From contig NZ_OCMT01000005.1 in the NCBI RefSeq assembly GCF_900215335.1, positions 124,001-188,000 on the forward strand: DNA of 64,000 bases, in the 5' to 3' direction. The position numbers were made by a program, and so were the translations under genes. This document shows positions 15,660 through 23,922 of the stretch, one piece after another. Each line of letters opens with the position of its first letter. The stretch's first letter is position 1. Source of the DNA: Pedobacter xixiisoli (GTDB lineage Bacteria > Bacteroidota > Bacteroidia > Sphingobacteriales > Sphingobacteriaceae). The notes under the pieces were generated by a model. It saw only the letters and a list, made by a program, of their open reading frames with translations, searched no databases and was not told where the DNA came from.

Positions 15660-16931
15660 ATGCTGCAAGTTAACTATATCCGTGAAAATAGAGAGAAAGT
15701 TTTAGAGCGATTGAGCGTTCGTAACTTTAAACAGGTAGAATTGGTAGATGAAATCATCGCTGTAGATGAAGAACGCCGCTCTACGCAGTCCTCTTTGGAT
15801 AATTTGCAGGCGGAAGCTAATACAGCAGCCAAACAAATTGGGGAGTTGATGCGCAGTGGCAAAAAAGAAGAAGCCGAAGCAATTAAAGCCAATACTGCAT
15901 CTCACAAGGAGAAAATTAAAGAACAGAACGAGCAATTAACAGCTTTAGAAGAAAAGCAACAATCGTTAATTGTACAGTTGCCAAATTTGCCTTATCATTT
16001 GGTAAAAACAGGTAGCACAGCTGATGACAATGAAGTAGTTTATACACATGGTGAGCCATCGGCTTTGCCAGAAAATGCTTTGCCACATTGGGAATTGGCT
16101 GCGAAATATGATATCATCGATTTTGAGTTAGGTGTGAAAATTACCGGTGCTGGTTTTCCTGTTTACAAGGGAAAAGGAGCGAAGCTGCAACGTGCTTTAA
16201 TCAATTTCTTTTTAGACCATGCTACTGCTGCGGGTTATAAAGAAATGCAAGTGCCACATTTGGTAAATGCTGCTTCGGGTTTTGGTACAGGCCAATTGCC
16301 AGATAAGGAAGGACAGATGTACCATTCTACTATCGACGATTTATACTTAATCCCAACGGCAGAAGTGCCAGTAACGAATTTATATCGTGATGTGATTTTG
16401 AAGGAAGAAGACCTTCCGATTAAAAATACCGCTTATACACCTTGTTTCCGTAGAGAAGCTGGTTCTTATGGTGCGCATGTACGTGGTTTGAACCGTTTGC
16501 ATCAGTTCGATAAAGTAGAGGTTGTACAAATTACACATCCTGACCAATCTTACGAAACTTTGGAAGACATGAGTCAATATGTACAATCATTATTGCAAGA
16601 GCTAGGTTTGCACTATCGTGTGTTGCGTTTATGCGGCGGCGATATGGGCTTTACCTCTGCCATGACTTATGATATGGAAGTGTGGAGTGCAGCGCAACAA
16701 CGTTGGTTAGAAGTTTCTTCTGTCTCTAACTTCGAAACTTACCAAAGTAACCGTTTAAAATTAAGGTTTAAAGGCAAGGAAGGAAAGACACAGTTGGCGC
16801 ACAGTTTAAATGGAAGTGCTTTGGCATTACCTCGTATTGTAGCTTCTATCCTAGAAAATTATCAAACAGATAAAGGAATTAAAATACCTGAAGCCTTGGT
16901 GAAATATACAGGTTTCGATATCATCGATTAA
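15660..16931 (+). CDS. serS: Serine--tRNA ligase
   Basis: It charges tRNA-Ser and tRNA-Sec with serine. The 423-residue length is standard. An N-terminal helical arm (about residues 25-105, coiled coil rich in Glu, Lys and Gln) contacts the tRNA. The class II core has motif 2 at FRREAGSYG and motif 3 near the end (LAHSLNGSALALPRIVASILENYQ). It ends in a 4-base convergent overlap with the YceI-like gene on the other strand. Confidence 0.98.
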   Translation: MLQVNYIRENREKVLERLSVRNFKQVELVDEIIAVDEERRSTQSSLDNLQAEANTAAKQIGELMRSGKKEEAEAIKANTASHKEKIKEQNEQLTALEEKQQSLIVQLPNLPYHLVKTGSTADDNEVVYTHGEPSALPENALPHWELAAKYDIIDFELGVKITGAGFPVYKGKGAKLQRALINFFLDHATAAGYKEMQVPHLVNAASGFGTGQLPDKEGQMYHSTIDDLYLIPTAEVPVTNLYRDVILKEEDLPIKNTAYTPCFRREAGSYGAHVRGLNRLHQFDKVEVVQITHPDQSYETLEDMSQYVQSLLQELGLHYRVLRLCGGDMGFTSAMTYDMEVWSAAQQRWLEVSSVSNFETYQSNRLKLRFKGKEGKTQLAHSLNGSALALPRIVASILENYQTDKGIKIPEALVKYTGFDIID

Positions 16932-17521
16932 TCGACTTTAAGGTAGATAATCATGTCTACGGTCAACTGGTCTTTCAATGAAATAAGCCCCATCATTTTT
17001 TTGAGGGGCTTTATTTTGTAATCCCTCAGCGAAATTTGATGTGAACTGCTGCAACGGTAAATCCCTTTTGATTTGTTGTAATTGAACTGCAGCGTATCGG
17101 TGCGTTTCTCTCCAGCAATGGTAATGTCTACCGTAGCTAAAGCCGTTCCGTTATCATCACTGTAATTTTTCACAAAGTTAATTTGATTTAATGCAATGCT
17201 GATGTTCGGATGAACGCGATAATTCATCATGTTGCGATAATCTCTATCCATCAAATTACTGCCCGAACTAAAAGCTGTTACTTCTGCATCTAGCTTCGCA
17301 TTTTTGATATTCAGCGTGTTTTTGGAGGCAATTGCTCTTACCGAACTGCTTCCTAATTTGAGAGCCTTCTCGTACGTGAAAGTGAATTTGTTTACGTTAG
17401 AATTGCCTCTAAGTAAAATACTGCTTTCTGCAAGGATGTTTAGCTGATATTCTTGTGCATCAACAAATTTGATGAACAGAAGGAAAAAAATACCTAGCAA
17501 TTGATGGGGAAATGTATTCAT
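16928..17521 (-). CDS. YceI-like secreted protein
   Basis: The 197-residue protein has an N-terminal signal (cleavage expected after VDA near residue 22). A lipocalin-like beta domain follows, with SILLRGNSNVNKFTFTYE and a last third matching YceI proteins (ATVDITIAGEKRTDTLQFNYNKSKG..RCSSSHQISLRDYKIKP..MMGLISLKDQLTVDM). YceI proteins bind isoprenoid chains in the periplasm. It is downstream of the barrel gene and a second YceI gene on the same strand, but a terminator separates them. Confidence 0.72.
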   Translation of the reverse strand: MNTFPHQLLGIFFLLFIKFVDAQEYQLNILAESSILLRGNSNVNKFTFTYEKALKLGSSSVRAIASKNTLNIKNAKLDAEVTAFSSGSNLMDRDYRNMMNYRVHPNISIALNQINFVKNYSDDNGTALATVDITIAGEKRTDTLQFNYNKSKGIYRCSSSHQISLRDYKIKPLKKMMGLISLKDQLTVDMIIYLKVD

Positions 17522-17592
17522 TTTTAAATCGAAACATTAAGGCATTAAGAAGAATGAAGACTTAATTGATCTTAACTTCTTAATGGTTTATC

Positions 17593-17628
17593 AAAAAAGC
17601 CGCCCCTTAAACGAGATAAAGAGCGGCT
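17593..17628 (-). terminator. Terminator after the outer-membrane barrel gene
   Basis: On the minus strand AGCCGC and GCGGCT form a stem with a long loop, followed by six T. It lies 36 bases beyond the stop of the gene at 17664. Confidence 0.75.
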
Positions 17629-17663
17629 CAAACCATAACTATTCAACTATTACTAACTAATCT

Positions 17664-18929
17664 TTAAAAGCCTACACTTGCTTCCAACATCCATCCTTTG
17701 AATTTGCCATCTGCTAAGATGTTTGAGCTAGGGTAGTCATTGTATTTTTGATGTACATATTCTCCTTTTAACACCATGTTTTTGGTTACAAACCAACCGG
17801 CACTTGCTTGTATACGATTTACCTTTACATCTTGCGCAATACCTGCAAGTTCGGCCTTAACAGTATTGTATCGCATGCCGACAAATAAATTTTCGTTTTT
17901 AGCAAATCGATAAATACCTTCTACCGCCATCTGACTTACATCTCTTTTATCTATTTCGGTAATTGATCTACCTTTTGCCATTTCAAATGTTCCGAACAAT
18001 TCTAAACCTTGATATTTGATGAAAGGGTTAATCATAAATGCAGTTACTTGGCGACTAAATCCTGGGCGTACACTACCAGACCAAGCGTTGGTGATTGCAG
18101 TTACACCAGTGGCTTTTGGCTCTAAAACCATGTAGTATCTAGAGCCACCTCTATCGCCAGTATACAAAGTATTGCTAGCTGCGCCATTGTTGTGATAAAC
18201 TGATCCTGTTAAACGTACTCTTAAATCATTGTTTAATTGCTTATCGAAACCTAGTTTTCCTATAAATGATGGATTACGGGTTGGAGCATCAGAAATTTCT
18301 CCTTTAATTTCACCATTGTGAACAGCAACTACCGCTAAGAAACCATCTTTTTGGAAATCAATTTCAGCACCAATCTCTGTGGTAAAGCCATCTAAAATGT
18401 AGTTGCCAATGAATGGATTGTACAATGAGTGCCCATTGTCAGTTCTGCGAAAGTGCGCATCACCGTAATTCACTTCGTAGTGACCGATTTTAACGGTTAC
18501 GTATTTAAATAGTTCATCAAGTACCGGAGAATTAATAGGTGAGGCATCAATTTGAGCAAAACCTCCTTTTACCCAAGTTTCTTGGTGGTGACGGGCAGAT
18601 AAGTAAGAAATCAAGTTTAATCTAATCCCTTTAGCCAATTGTGCATCGATATTTAAGTTAGCCGTAGCCAAATTAAAACCACTGCGTAAGTTATATAGAG
18701 GCGTAGTACCTGTAGAGTTGTTACTGTGTTTCAAAGCTTGAAACTGTTGTGTAAAACCTGCACCAATTCTCACTTTCACATCATCAAAAGGTACGGTGTC
18801 GGTTTTAGGAGTTTCAAAAACGTTGATACCAGATTTATCGTAAGGTCTAAAGTTTTGGATTTTTGGCTGTTGGGCAAACGCAGTCCCCGCTACTGTAACA
18901 AAAACTGCGGCAAGTAAAATTCGTTTCAT
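17664..18929 (-). CDS. Outer-membrane beta-barrel protein, unknown substrate
   Basis: The 421-residue protein has a signal peptide (MKRILLAAVFVTVAGTAFAQ). Many amphipathic strands follow, with aromatic girdles and a C-terminal strand ending WMLEASVGF, the usual last-strand signal for outer-membrane insertion. The length and strand number suggest a 14-16-stranded porin-like barrel. It follows a YceI gene after 27 bases and shares its operon and a terminator. The pairing of a YceI lipid-binding protein with a barrel hints at transport of a hydrophobic molecule, but this is inference. I do not recognise a named family. Confidence 0.75.
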   Translation of the reverse strand: MKRILLAAVFVTVAGTAFAQQPKIQNFRPYDKSGINVFETPKTDTVPFDDVKVRIGAGFTQQFQALKHSNNSTGTTPLYNLRSGFNLATANLNIDAQLAKGIRLNLISYLSARHHQETWVKGGFAQIDASPINSPVLDELFKYVTVKIGHYEVNYGDAHFRRTDNGHSLYNPFIGNYILDGFTTEIGAEIDFQKDGFLAVVAVHNGEIKGEISDAPTRNPSFIGKLGFDKQLNNDLRVRLTGSVYHNNGAASNTLYTGDRGGSRYYMVLEPKATGVTAITNAWSGSVRPGFSRQVTAFMINPFIKYQGLELFGTFEMAKGRSITEIDKRDVSQMAVEGIYRFAKNENLFVGMRYNTVKAELAGIAQDVKVNRIQASAGWFVTKNMVLKGEYVHQKYNDYPSSNILADGKFKGWMLEASVGF

Positions 18930-18956
18930 ATTGTTAAAATTTGAATGGTGAGCGGA

Positions 18957-19559
18957 TTAATCGTTTTTAAAAGAAGTATTGAACACAATGGTGATTTCAT
19001 CTCCAGTTTTGATGGTGCCTAATAAAGCTTTTGGAGGCGTTACACCGAAAGTGGTCATTTTAAAAGTTGTACTTCCTTTAAAGGTGATGCCGTTAGCAGT
19101 TAGTGTAGCATTTACTGGAAAACTGATTGGTTTTTGGCTACCGGCAATGGTCAAATTTCCTTTGACTATGAAATCGGCTTTGCCTGCGCTTGCTTTTAAG
19201 CTGCTAATATCTGTAAGTACAAAAGTGATTTTCGGATTCTTGTCTGCGTTTAAGGCTTTGTACATGTTTTTGTCCATGCCCGATTCGTAGTAATTCCCAT
19301 TTTCTTTGATACTTCTCATCGATTTCACTACCATTTCTAAGTTAGCGACAGTAATATCTTTTAAAGTAAGTGCATTTGCGGCGTAAGAAATATCACCACT
19401 TATTTGCTCGGTCTTACAGCGCCAGTCGTGTAACGACGAGGTGCCTTTAACAATAATAGATCTTTCTTTTAAGCTTAATTTAGCGGTTTGTGCGTTGCCA
19501 TTTAAGGCAAAAAACGGAAGGACGGCTAAGACAATCCAGAATGATTTAAAAGTCTTCAT
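18957..19559 (-). CDS. YceI family periplasmic lipid-binding protein
   Basis: The 200-residue protein has a signal peptide (cleavage after GNAQ, residue 24). The YceI beta barrel follows, with SLKERSIIVKGTSSLHDWRCKTEQ, a typical N-terminal strand, and FVLTDISSLKASAGKADFIVKGNLTIAGSQKPISFPV in the middle. Structures of the family bind polyprenyl chains in a central pocket. It is the first gene of a two-gene operon with the outer-membrane barrel. Confidence 0.88.
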   Translation of the reverse strand: MKTFKSFWIVLAVLPFFALNGNAQTAKLSLKERSIIVKGTSSLHDWRCKTEQISGDISYAANALTLKDITVANLEMVVKSMRSIKENGNYYESGMDKNMYKALNADKNPKITFVLTDISSLKASAGKADFIVKGNLTIAGSQKPISFPVNATLTANGITFKGSTTFKMTTFGVTPPKALLGTIKTGDEITIVFNTSFKND

Positions 19560-19666
19560 AGCATTTAATTTTTATACTATAAAGGTCAGCCTAATTGAGA
19601 GGTGCGAGCCTGATGCTACTCATTTCATAAAATGATGCTGCTTATAAAGCCCGTGATTAAAGTCAC

Positions 19667-19694
19667 AAAAAAAGCCAGACACATGTGCCTGGCT
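19667..19694 (-). terminator. Terminator after the first small membrane protein gene
   Basis: On the minus strand AGCCAG and CTGGCT close a hairpin with an inner palindrome CACATGTG, followed by seven T. It lies 19 bases beyond the stop at 19713. Confidence 0.85.
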
Positions 19695-19712
19695 CTCAAT
19701 TATTGATTTTTT

Positions 19713-20021
19713 TTATAAAATAAGAATCAATAATAATATGATAATGATAATGGCTCCAACCGATAAGTAAACACCTCCACCCATTGCTCTTGCCTTTTTC
19801 TTCATTTCCTTTAGCTCTTTGCGCAATTCCTTTCGCTCTTCTCTGCTAAGATTAGATTTGTCCATTGCCTTAATTTCTTCTACTCTAGAAGTAATGCGGT
19901 TAAGCTCTAAACGTTGTTCTGCTGTTAATTCAGTTTTTGGCTTGTTGTCTGCTGCAGCAGCAAAGTTTAAGTTAAATGTTAAGGTTACCAATAACATTAA
20001 AGGATAGATAATTTTTTTCAT
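19713..20021 (-). CDS. Small protein with signal sequence, charged helix and C-terminal membrane anchor (copy 1)
   Basis: I do not recognise this 102-residue protein by name. It has a cleavable signal (ending near AAA, residue 23). A conserved helix TELTAEQRLELNRITSRVEEIKAMDKSNLSREERKELRKELKEMKKK (about 30-76) is very rich in Glu, Lys and Arg. A GGGVYLSVGAIII tail then leads into an Ile/Leu-only membrane segment (89-102) at the very C-terminus. The layout suggests a periplasmic coiled coil held in the inner membrane. A close paralogue lies directly upstream on the same strand. Confidence 0.75.
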   Translation of the reverse strand: MKKIIYPLMLLVTLTFNLNFAAAADNKPKTELTAEQRLELNRITSRVEEIKAMDKSNLSREERKELRKELKEMKKKARAMGGGVYLSVGAIIIIILLLILIL

Positions 20022-20193
20022 GTGTTTAAAATTTGTTTTTTTAATGAGCTGAAGCTGTCTTGATTTTATCTTGAAATCATAACGGTTTCATCTAAATTTT
20101 GTTATCGATTTTTATTTGAGCCCGTGTATAACTCAACACCAATAACAAACGCATGGGTGAATTGTTCTATCGCAAACAAGAAGAATCTAAAAA

Positions 20194-20502
20194 TTAAAGA
20201 ATAATGATCAACAACAATAAAATGATGATGATAGCACCCAAAGAAAGTGTCACATTCTGATTTAAGAAATCAGCACGTTTTTTTAGTTCCTTAACCTCTT
20301 TTCTCAAAGCTTTTCTTTCAGTTTTTGTGAGAGAAGATCTATCCATAGATTTAATCTCTTCTACACGTTTGGTAATGCTCTCCAGCTCTGCCTTTTGCTC
20401 GGCAGTAAGTTCCGTTTTAGGATTGTCGTTAACAATCGATTTGGCATTAACGGCAGTCGAAAGTGTGAAAACTAAGATTAAAGTGTAGAGTAGTTTTTTC
20501 AT
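20194..20502 (-). CDS. Small protein with signal sequence, charged helix and C-terminal membrane anchor (copy 2)
   Basis: This paralogue of the gene at 19713 also has exactly 102 residues. The two share PKTELTAEQ, the ITKRVEEIKSMD helix, the ERKALRKEVKELKK stretch and a C-terminus of LSLGAIIIILLLLIIIL. They differ in the signal peptide and in the short GGG/LNQN linker. The gap between them is 172 bases, with no clear terminator, so both may be cotranscribed. The conserved helix and identical length show a recent duplication kept under selection. The function is unknown. Confidence 0.75.
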   Translation of the reverse strand: MKKLLYTLILVFTLSTAVNAKSIVNDNPKTELTAEQKAELESITKRVEEIKSMDRSSLTKTERKALRKEVKELKKRADFLNQNVTLSLGAIIIILLLLIIIL

Positions 20503-20566
20503 TTGTGTAATATCTTTTTAGTATTTACGAAGCCATGGTAGCTTTGCGTATGCACTGGTTATAAAA

Positions 20567-20600
20567 TAAAAGAACCTATCAACATTACGCTGATAGGTTC
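20567..20600 (-). terminator. Terminator after the SIMPL gene
   Basis: A perfect 10-bp stem (GAACCTATCA with its complement, 9-base loop) is followed on the minus strand by TTTTATTTTA. It lies 20 bases after the stop at 20620. Confidence 0.85.
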
Positions 20601-20619
20601 ACAAAATTATCAAAATAAA

Positions 20620-21324
20620 TTATTTAATCTCGAAAACAGTGTTCACTGTAAAGCTCAATTTTATCTTTTTAAAGTCAATTTCTGGAGCTTGAGAAGCATC
20701 CATCGCCATTTCTGCCTTCATTGCATAGTTTCTGTATTGAGGAACCATCATGCCACCGTTGTTATCACCCAAATCTTGAATATCTAAAACGCTACCTAAT
20801 TTATCTCCCAAGGCCTCTACCATGTAAGCAGCTTTTTCTTTCGCAGCTAATAAAGCTTTCACTTTTAACTCTTTTTTCAATACCTCAATTTTGCTGTAAT
20901 CGTAGCTGTCAATGTTAGTACTAGCAATTCCTTTAGCATCAATAGCCTCTAAAATCAAGTTGAATTTGTTTAAGTCGGTAACTTTTAAGCGGTATTGTTT
21001 GCTCGCTAAAAAGTCTGGGTCTTTCTTTTTAGTAGTTTGATAGTTCCAGCTACTTAAATTGTTAATTGTTAGGTTTTCTTTTGCGATACCTGCTTTTTGT
21101 ACAGCGTTAAATAGCTGAGTCTCCAAAGTAGTAATATCTACCTTTTTCTTGCTGTTTCCATCTTTCAAATATTCTTTTAAGGAAATATTGATATAGATAA
21201 TGTCTGGAGTGATTTCAGTTTCTGCAGTACCACTAACGGTAATTTTCTTTCTTAAATCAACTTGTTGCGCTACGGCATTTAAACTAAATAAAGCCACTAT
21301 AGCTATTGCAAATAAACGTTTCAT
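20620..21324 (-). CDS. SIMPL domain (DUF541) secreted protein
   Basis: The 234-residue protein has a signal peptide (MKRLFAIAIVALFSLNAVAQ) and one SIMPL/DUF541 domain. It begins KKITVSGTAETEITPDIIYINISLKEY and later has the repeat-forming helix VKALLAAKEKAAYMVEALGDKLGSVLDI. Bacterial members form periplasmic oligomeric rings (BP26-like) of unclear role, sometimes tied to oxidative stress. It sits in a single-gene unit ended by a strong terminator. Confidence 0.9.
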   Translation of the reverse strand: MKRLFAIAIVALFSLNAVAQQVDLRKKITVSGTAETEITPDIIYINISLKEYLKDGNSKKKVDITTLETQLFNAVQKAGIAKENLTINNLSSWNYQTTKKKDPDFLASKQYRLKVTDLNKFNLILEAIDAKGIASTNIDSYDYSKIEVLKKELKVKALLAAKEKAAYMVEALGDKLGSVLDIQDLGDNNGGMMVPQYRNYAMKAEMAMDASQAPEIDFKKIKLSFTVNTVFEIK

Positions 21325-21652
21325 ATTGTATGTTTTTATGTGTGTTTATAAATCAGATGTAAATATCCATACAAATCCATAAACATTTTTCATGCAGTCA
21401 GCTAAAATTAAGCCAAACGCCAAATAATGAGTAGATTATTTTTTATTTTTTGGAAAAGATGGGGCAGTGGTACTAGTAGAATATAGTCGTGCTTTACACT
21501 TTAGTCCCGATGTAAAATCGGGAGCTGCCGTTCCAATCAGGTTTGTTAACAACAGAAAATGCTGCTAAAAAATAACAAAGAGAAAGGTTCTCTAATTAAA
21601 GTCTGAAATAAATCCAAATTGTCCCATTGAATTTATTTCAGTTATATAAAGG
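21325..21652. other. Gene-free stretch with two repeat-type hairpins
   Basis: There is no supported gene. A hairpin TCCCGAT-N5-ATCGGGA is at 21505-21523, in a segment (GAGCTGCCGTTCCAATCAGG) similar to the one near 11085. A second hairpin, CTGAAATAAAT (21603-21613) with ATTTATTTCAG (21631-21641), matches the palindromic core of the 153-bp tandem repeat and lies 11 bases beyond the cold-shock gene stop, where it may end that transcript. Confidence 0.6.
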
Positions 21653-22108
21653 TTATTTAACAGCAGAAACTCTAACGGCAGTTGGTCCTTTTTGACCTTT
21701 TTCAACTTCGAAAGTAACTTTATCACCTTCTTTAATTTGTGTCTTTAAGCCATTTACGTGTACAAAAACACTCTCTTGGGTTTCTGTATTTCTAATGAAA
21801 CCGTAACCTTTAGAGTCGTTGAAGAAAGTAACAACACCTTTTTTGATTGGATCTTCGTCAATAATGTCTTCCTGTCTTGCAGTAGAAATTTGAATATCTT
21901 CCGAATTGATTACTTTTTTCTTTTTGTTTGGATCTGGTGGAGTAGAAGTGATGTTACCATTTTCATCTACGTAAGCCATCATGTCCTCTAGGCTCATGCT
22001 TTTTTTATTAGCTTGACGCTCCTCACGTTTTTCTAACTTGTCGTTTCTCTTTTTTAATCGTTTTTTCTCGTTTTCTTTTTTACTAAAAGTTGCTTGAGAT
22101 TTAGCCAT
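21653..22108 (-). CDS. Cold-shock domain protein with basic N-terminal extension
   Basis: A nucleic-acid-binding CSD lies at residues about 88-151, with GVVTFFNDSKGYGFIRN (RNP1-type KGYGFI) and ESVFVHVNG (RNP2-type VFVH). It is preceded by an 87-residue extension that is strongly basic at first (KKENEKKRLKKRNDKLEKREERQANKK) and then acidic. This extended form is common in Bacteroidota and probably binds ribosomes or RNA. A -7 element at 22249-22256 implies a 5' leader of about 135 bases, the long structured leader typical of cold-induced genes. Confidence 0.9.
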   Translation of the reverse strand: MAKSQATFSKKENEKKRLKKRNDKLEKREERQANKKSMSLEDMMAYVDENGNITSTPPDPNKKKKVINSEDIQISTARQEDIIDEDPIKKGVVTFFNDSKGYGFIRNTETQESVFVHVNGLKTQIKEGDKVTFEVEKGQKGPTAVRVSAVK

Positions 22109-22256
22109 ATTTAATTATTTCGTTTTTTATCCAGATAGGCACATTGGATAGTTATTGGCATTATTGCCGGTAATGGAGCGTTATCGATAATTTAATCTTA
22201 AGACAGTGCCTGAGCCAACAATTTACGTTGGGATGTTTTGAAGATGCGCAAAGATA
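22109..22256 (-). promoter_or_regulatory. Promoter and long structured 5' leader of the cold-shock gene
   Basis: The minus strand has TATCTTTG at 22249-22256, matching TAnnTTTG. The leader downstream carries several pairable segments: GGCAC/GTGCC at its ends, CATTA/TAATG around TTGCCGG, and the palindrome TTATCGATAA. Temperature-dependent folding is plausible but unproven. Confidence 0.5.
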
Positions 22257-22369
22257 CGAATAATTTGTTGGATTGTTTTGAAAGGTTGGATTTTGGTTAA
22301 ATGCTTAATCGTTTAATTGTCATAAAGTTGTAAATGCAGAAATATCTTAGGGCTATCCGATCTCTCATC

Positions 22370-23065
22370 TTACTTGCTCAGGTTTTTAATTGGTGTTAGC
22401 TGCAATTTTCTAAATTCAACTTCGCTACCTTCGGCTTGTAGCGCTATCTGACCTTTAGTTGCGGTACAATTGTAGCCGTCATTAACTAAAATACCGTTTA
22501 CCCAAACTCTAACCTTATCCTTTAAACATTCAATACGCATGGTATTCCATTCGCCCAAAGGCTTTTCAGAATCATCGGTTAGGTTTTTAATGCGTCTTTC
22601 TTTTCCTGCACTAGCTCCCCATTTTTCTTTTGGTCCGCGTCTTTCTTCCATGTTAGGTACAGTAATGTCTTCTTCAATACACCAAAAATCGCCAGCATCT
22701 TGGTGCTGCATTTGTACTTCTAAAGATTTTGGAAACATTTTATAGAGCACTCTTGGGATAGAAGCATGTACCAAGACACCACAGTTACCAGGTTTTCCAG
22801 CAAAGCGATATTCAACATCCAACCTGTAATCTGCATAGCTAGCATCTGTTATCAGGTGCCCACGTGGATCACCCATGCTTACCAATTTACCATCTCTAAC
22901 CATAAAAGAAGCTGCAGTATCTGGGTTTTTATCTTTACCAGGAACATCGGCATGCCACCCTGTTAAATCTTTACCATTAAATAAACTGATGCTTTTTTGG
23001 GCATTAGCTGCATAATTCACACTGATTAATAGTAAATAGATAGAAAGGAGTTTTTTACTGAACAT
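22370..23065 (-). CDS. DUF1080 (3-keto-disaccharide hydrolase-like) secreted protein
   Basis: The protein is a concanavalin-like beta sandwich. From ATG at 23065 it has 231 residues with a signal peptide (MFSKKLLSIYLLLISVNYAANAQ). The family opening is SLFNGKDLTGWHADVPG, and other blocks are GNCGVLVHASIPR, KSLEVQMQHQDAGDFWCIEE, and GEWNTMRIECLKDKVRVWVNGILVNDGYNC. Some members hydrolyse 3-keto sugars, others only bind glycans. An in-frame ATG-like extension to 23140 is rejected, because a -7 box (23083-23090) lies between. It is a lone gene. Confidence 0.88.
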   Translation of the reverse strand: MFSKKLLSIYLLLISVNYAANAQKSISLFNGKDLTGWHADVPGKDKNPDTAASFMVRDGKLVSMGDPRGHLITDASYADYRLDVEYRFAGKPGNCGVLVHASIPRVLYKMFPKSLEVQMQHQDAGDFWCIEEDITVPNMEERRGPKEKWGASAGKERRIKNLTDDSEKPLGEWNTMRIECLKDKVRVWVNGILVNDGYNCTATKGQIALQAEGSEVEFRKLQLTPIKNLSK

Positions 23066-23082
23066 ACAATTTGGTATTTTAT

Positions 23083-23090
23083 CAAATGTA
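23083..23090 (-). promoter_or_regulatory. -7 element for the DUF1080 gene
   Basis: The minus strand reads TACATTTG, 18 bases before the preferred start at 23065. It supports the shorter protein. Confidence 0.5.
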
Positions 23091-23134
23091 ATTAAATTGC
23101 GGGTAAATTTAGATATTAGACAAATTGTTGTTGT

Positions 23135-23230
23135 CGTCATTTCGACCTTGTGGAGAAATCTTTAAGTAGAAACATACAACGCCAAATTCAAAGATCTCTC
23201 CATTTCGCTGCGCTTCAGTCGAGATGACGG
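23135..23230. repeat. Long inverted repeat of the GTCATTTCGACC / GGTCGAGATGACG type
   Basis: The outer arms are CGTCATTTCGACC at 23135-23147 and the near-complement ending at 23229. Inner arms GAGAAATCTTT and AAAGATCTCTC bring the two halves together around an AT-rich loop. I recall this element as highly repeated between genes in Sphingobacteriaceae. In this window it appears once. Confidence 0.65.
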
Positions 23231-23240
23231 AAGCAAAACA

Positions 23241-23266
23241 AAAAAACTCGCAACAAACGCTACGAG
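23241..23266 (-). terminator. Terminator of the ileS - lspA cluster
   Basis: On the minus strand CTCGTAGC and GTTGCGAG pair over 8 bases around a 4-base loop, followed by six T, about 55 bases past the lspA stop. Confidence 0.75.
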
Positions 23267-23319
23267 GTTTTTAACTTTATGTTTTAAATCTAAAATCGTA
23301 ATTCTACAATTATCAATGC

Positions 23320-23922
23320 CTAGTCTTCTACACTTTCGTTGTTAATGCCAATTTCATCTTTCACTTCTTCCTTAAAATAGGTTTTTTGGAAGATTAAAAT
23401 GGTAATTACACCTACAGAAATAGCTGCGTCAGCTAGGTTGAAAACAGGTCTAAAGAACTCAAATGGTTCACCTCCCCAAACTGGAAACCAAGTAGGGAAA
23501 GTTCCTTTGAAAATAGGAAAGTAGAGCATGTCTACCACACGGCCATGAAACAAAGTCTCGTATTTGTAAATCAATCCGTAAAAAACAGAGTCGATAATGT
23601 TACCCAAAGCTCCGGCAAATATCAGGGCTACGTTTAAAATTAAGCCACGGTGATATTTACGTTGAATCATGTAATGCAAAGCATAACCGATACCTCCAAC
23701 TGCCAATATTCTAAATAACGAAAGTGCCAGTTTTCCGAACTCTCCGCCAAATTCTAGGCCGAAAGCCATTCCGTTATTCTCTGTAAAGTGAATAATGAAC
23801 CAATCGCCCAAGATTTTAAACTCTTGACCAAGGTACATGTTGGTCTTAATCCAAGTTTTTGAAGCTTGGTCTGCCAGCAGTACTAGGAATATTAAAAGTA
23901 AAGGTTTTGTATAGCCTTTCAT
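23320..23922 (-). CDS. lspA: Signal peptidase II, second copy (canonical Bacteroidota form)
   Basis: This 200-residue lipoprotein signal peptidase has the catalytic pair Asp131 (VVDMLYF) and Asp165 (FNLADAAIS), along with GNIIDS (107-112) and ENNGMAFG (49-56). Compared with the copy at 11189 it has an insertion at about 115-127 and a longer periplasmic loop with several Trp and Pro residues (138-158), a form I associate with Bacteroidota. Its ATG overlaps the stop of the DksA-like gene by one base, and ileS lies upstream, an arrangement conserved in the phylum. It is probably the main enzyme. Confidence 0.94.
   Translation of the reverse strand: MKGYTKPLLLIFLVLLADQASKTWIKTNMYLGQEFKILGDWFIIHFTENNGMAFGLEFGGEFGKLALSLFRILAVGGIGYALHYMIQRKYHRGLILNVALIFAGALGNIIDSVFYGLIYKYETLFHGRVVDMLYFPIFKGTFPTWFPVWGGEPFEFFRPVFNLADAAISVGVITILIFQKTYFKEEVKDEIGINNESVED

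Noticed and set aside
23066..23140. N-terminal extension of the DUF1080 protein.
   Set aside because: It would put a -7 element inside the gene and precede a good signal peptide with 25 unrelated residues.
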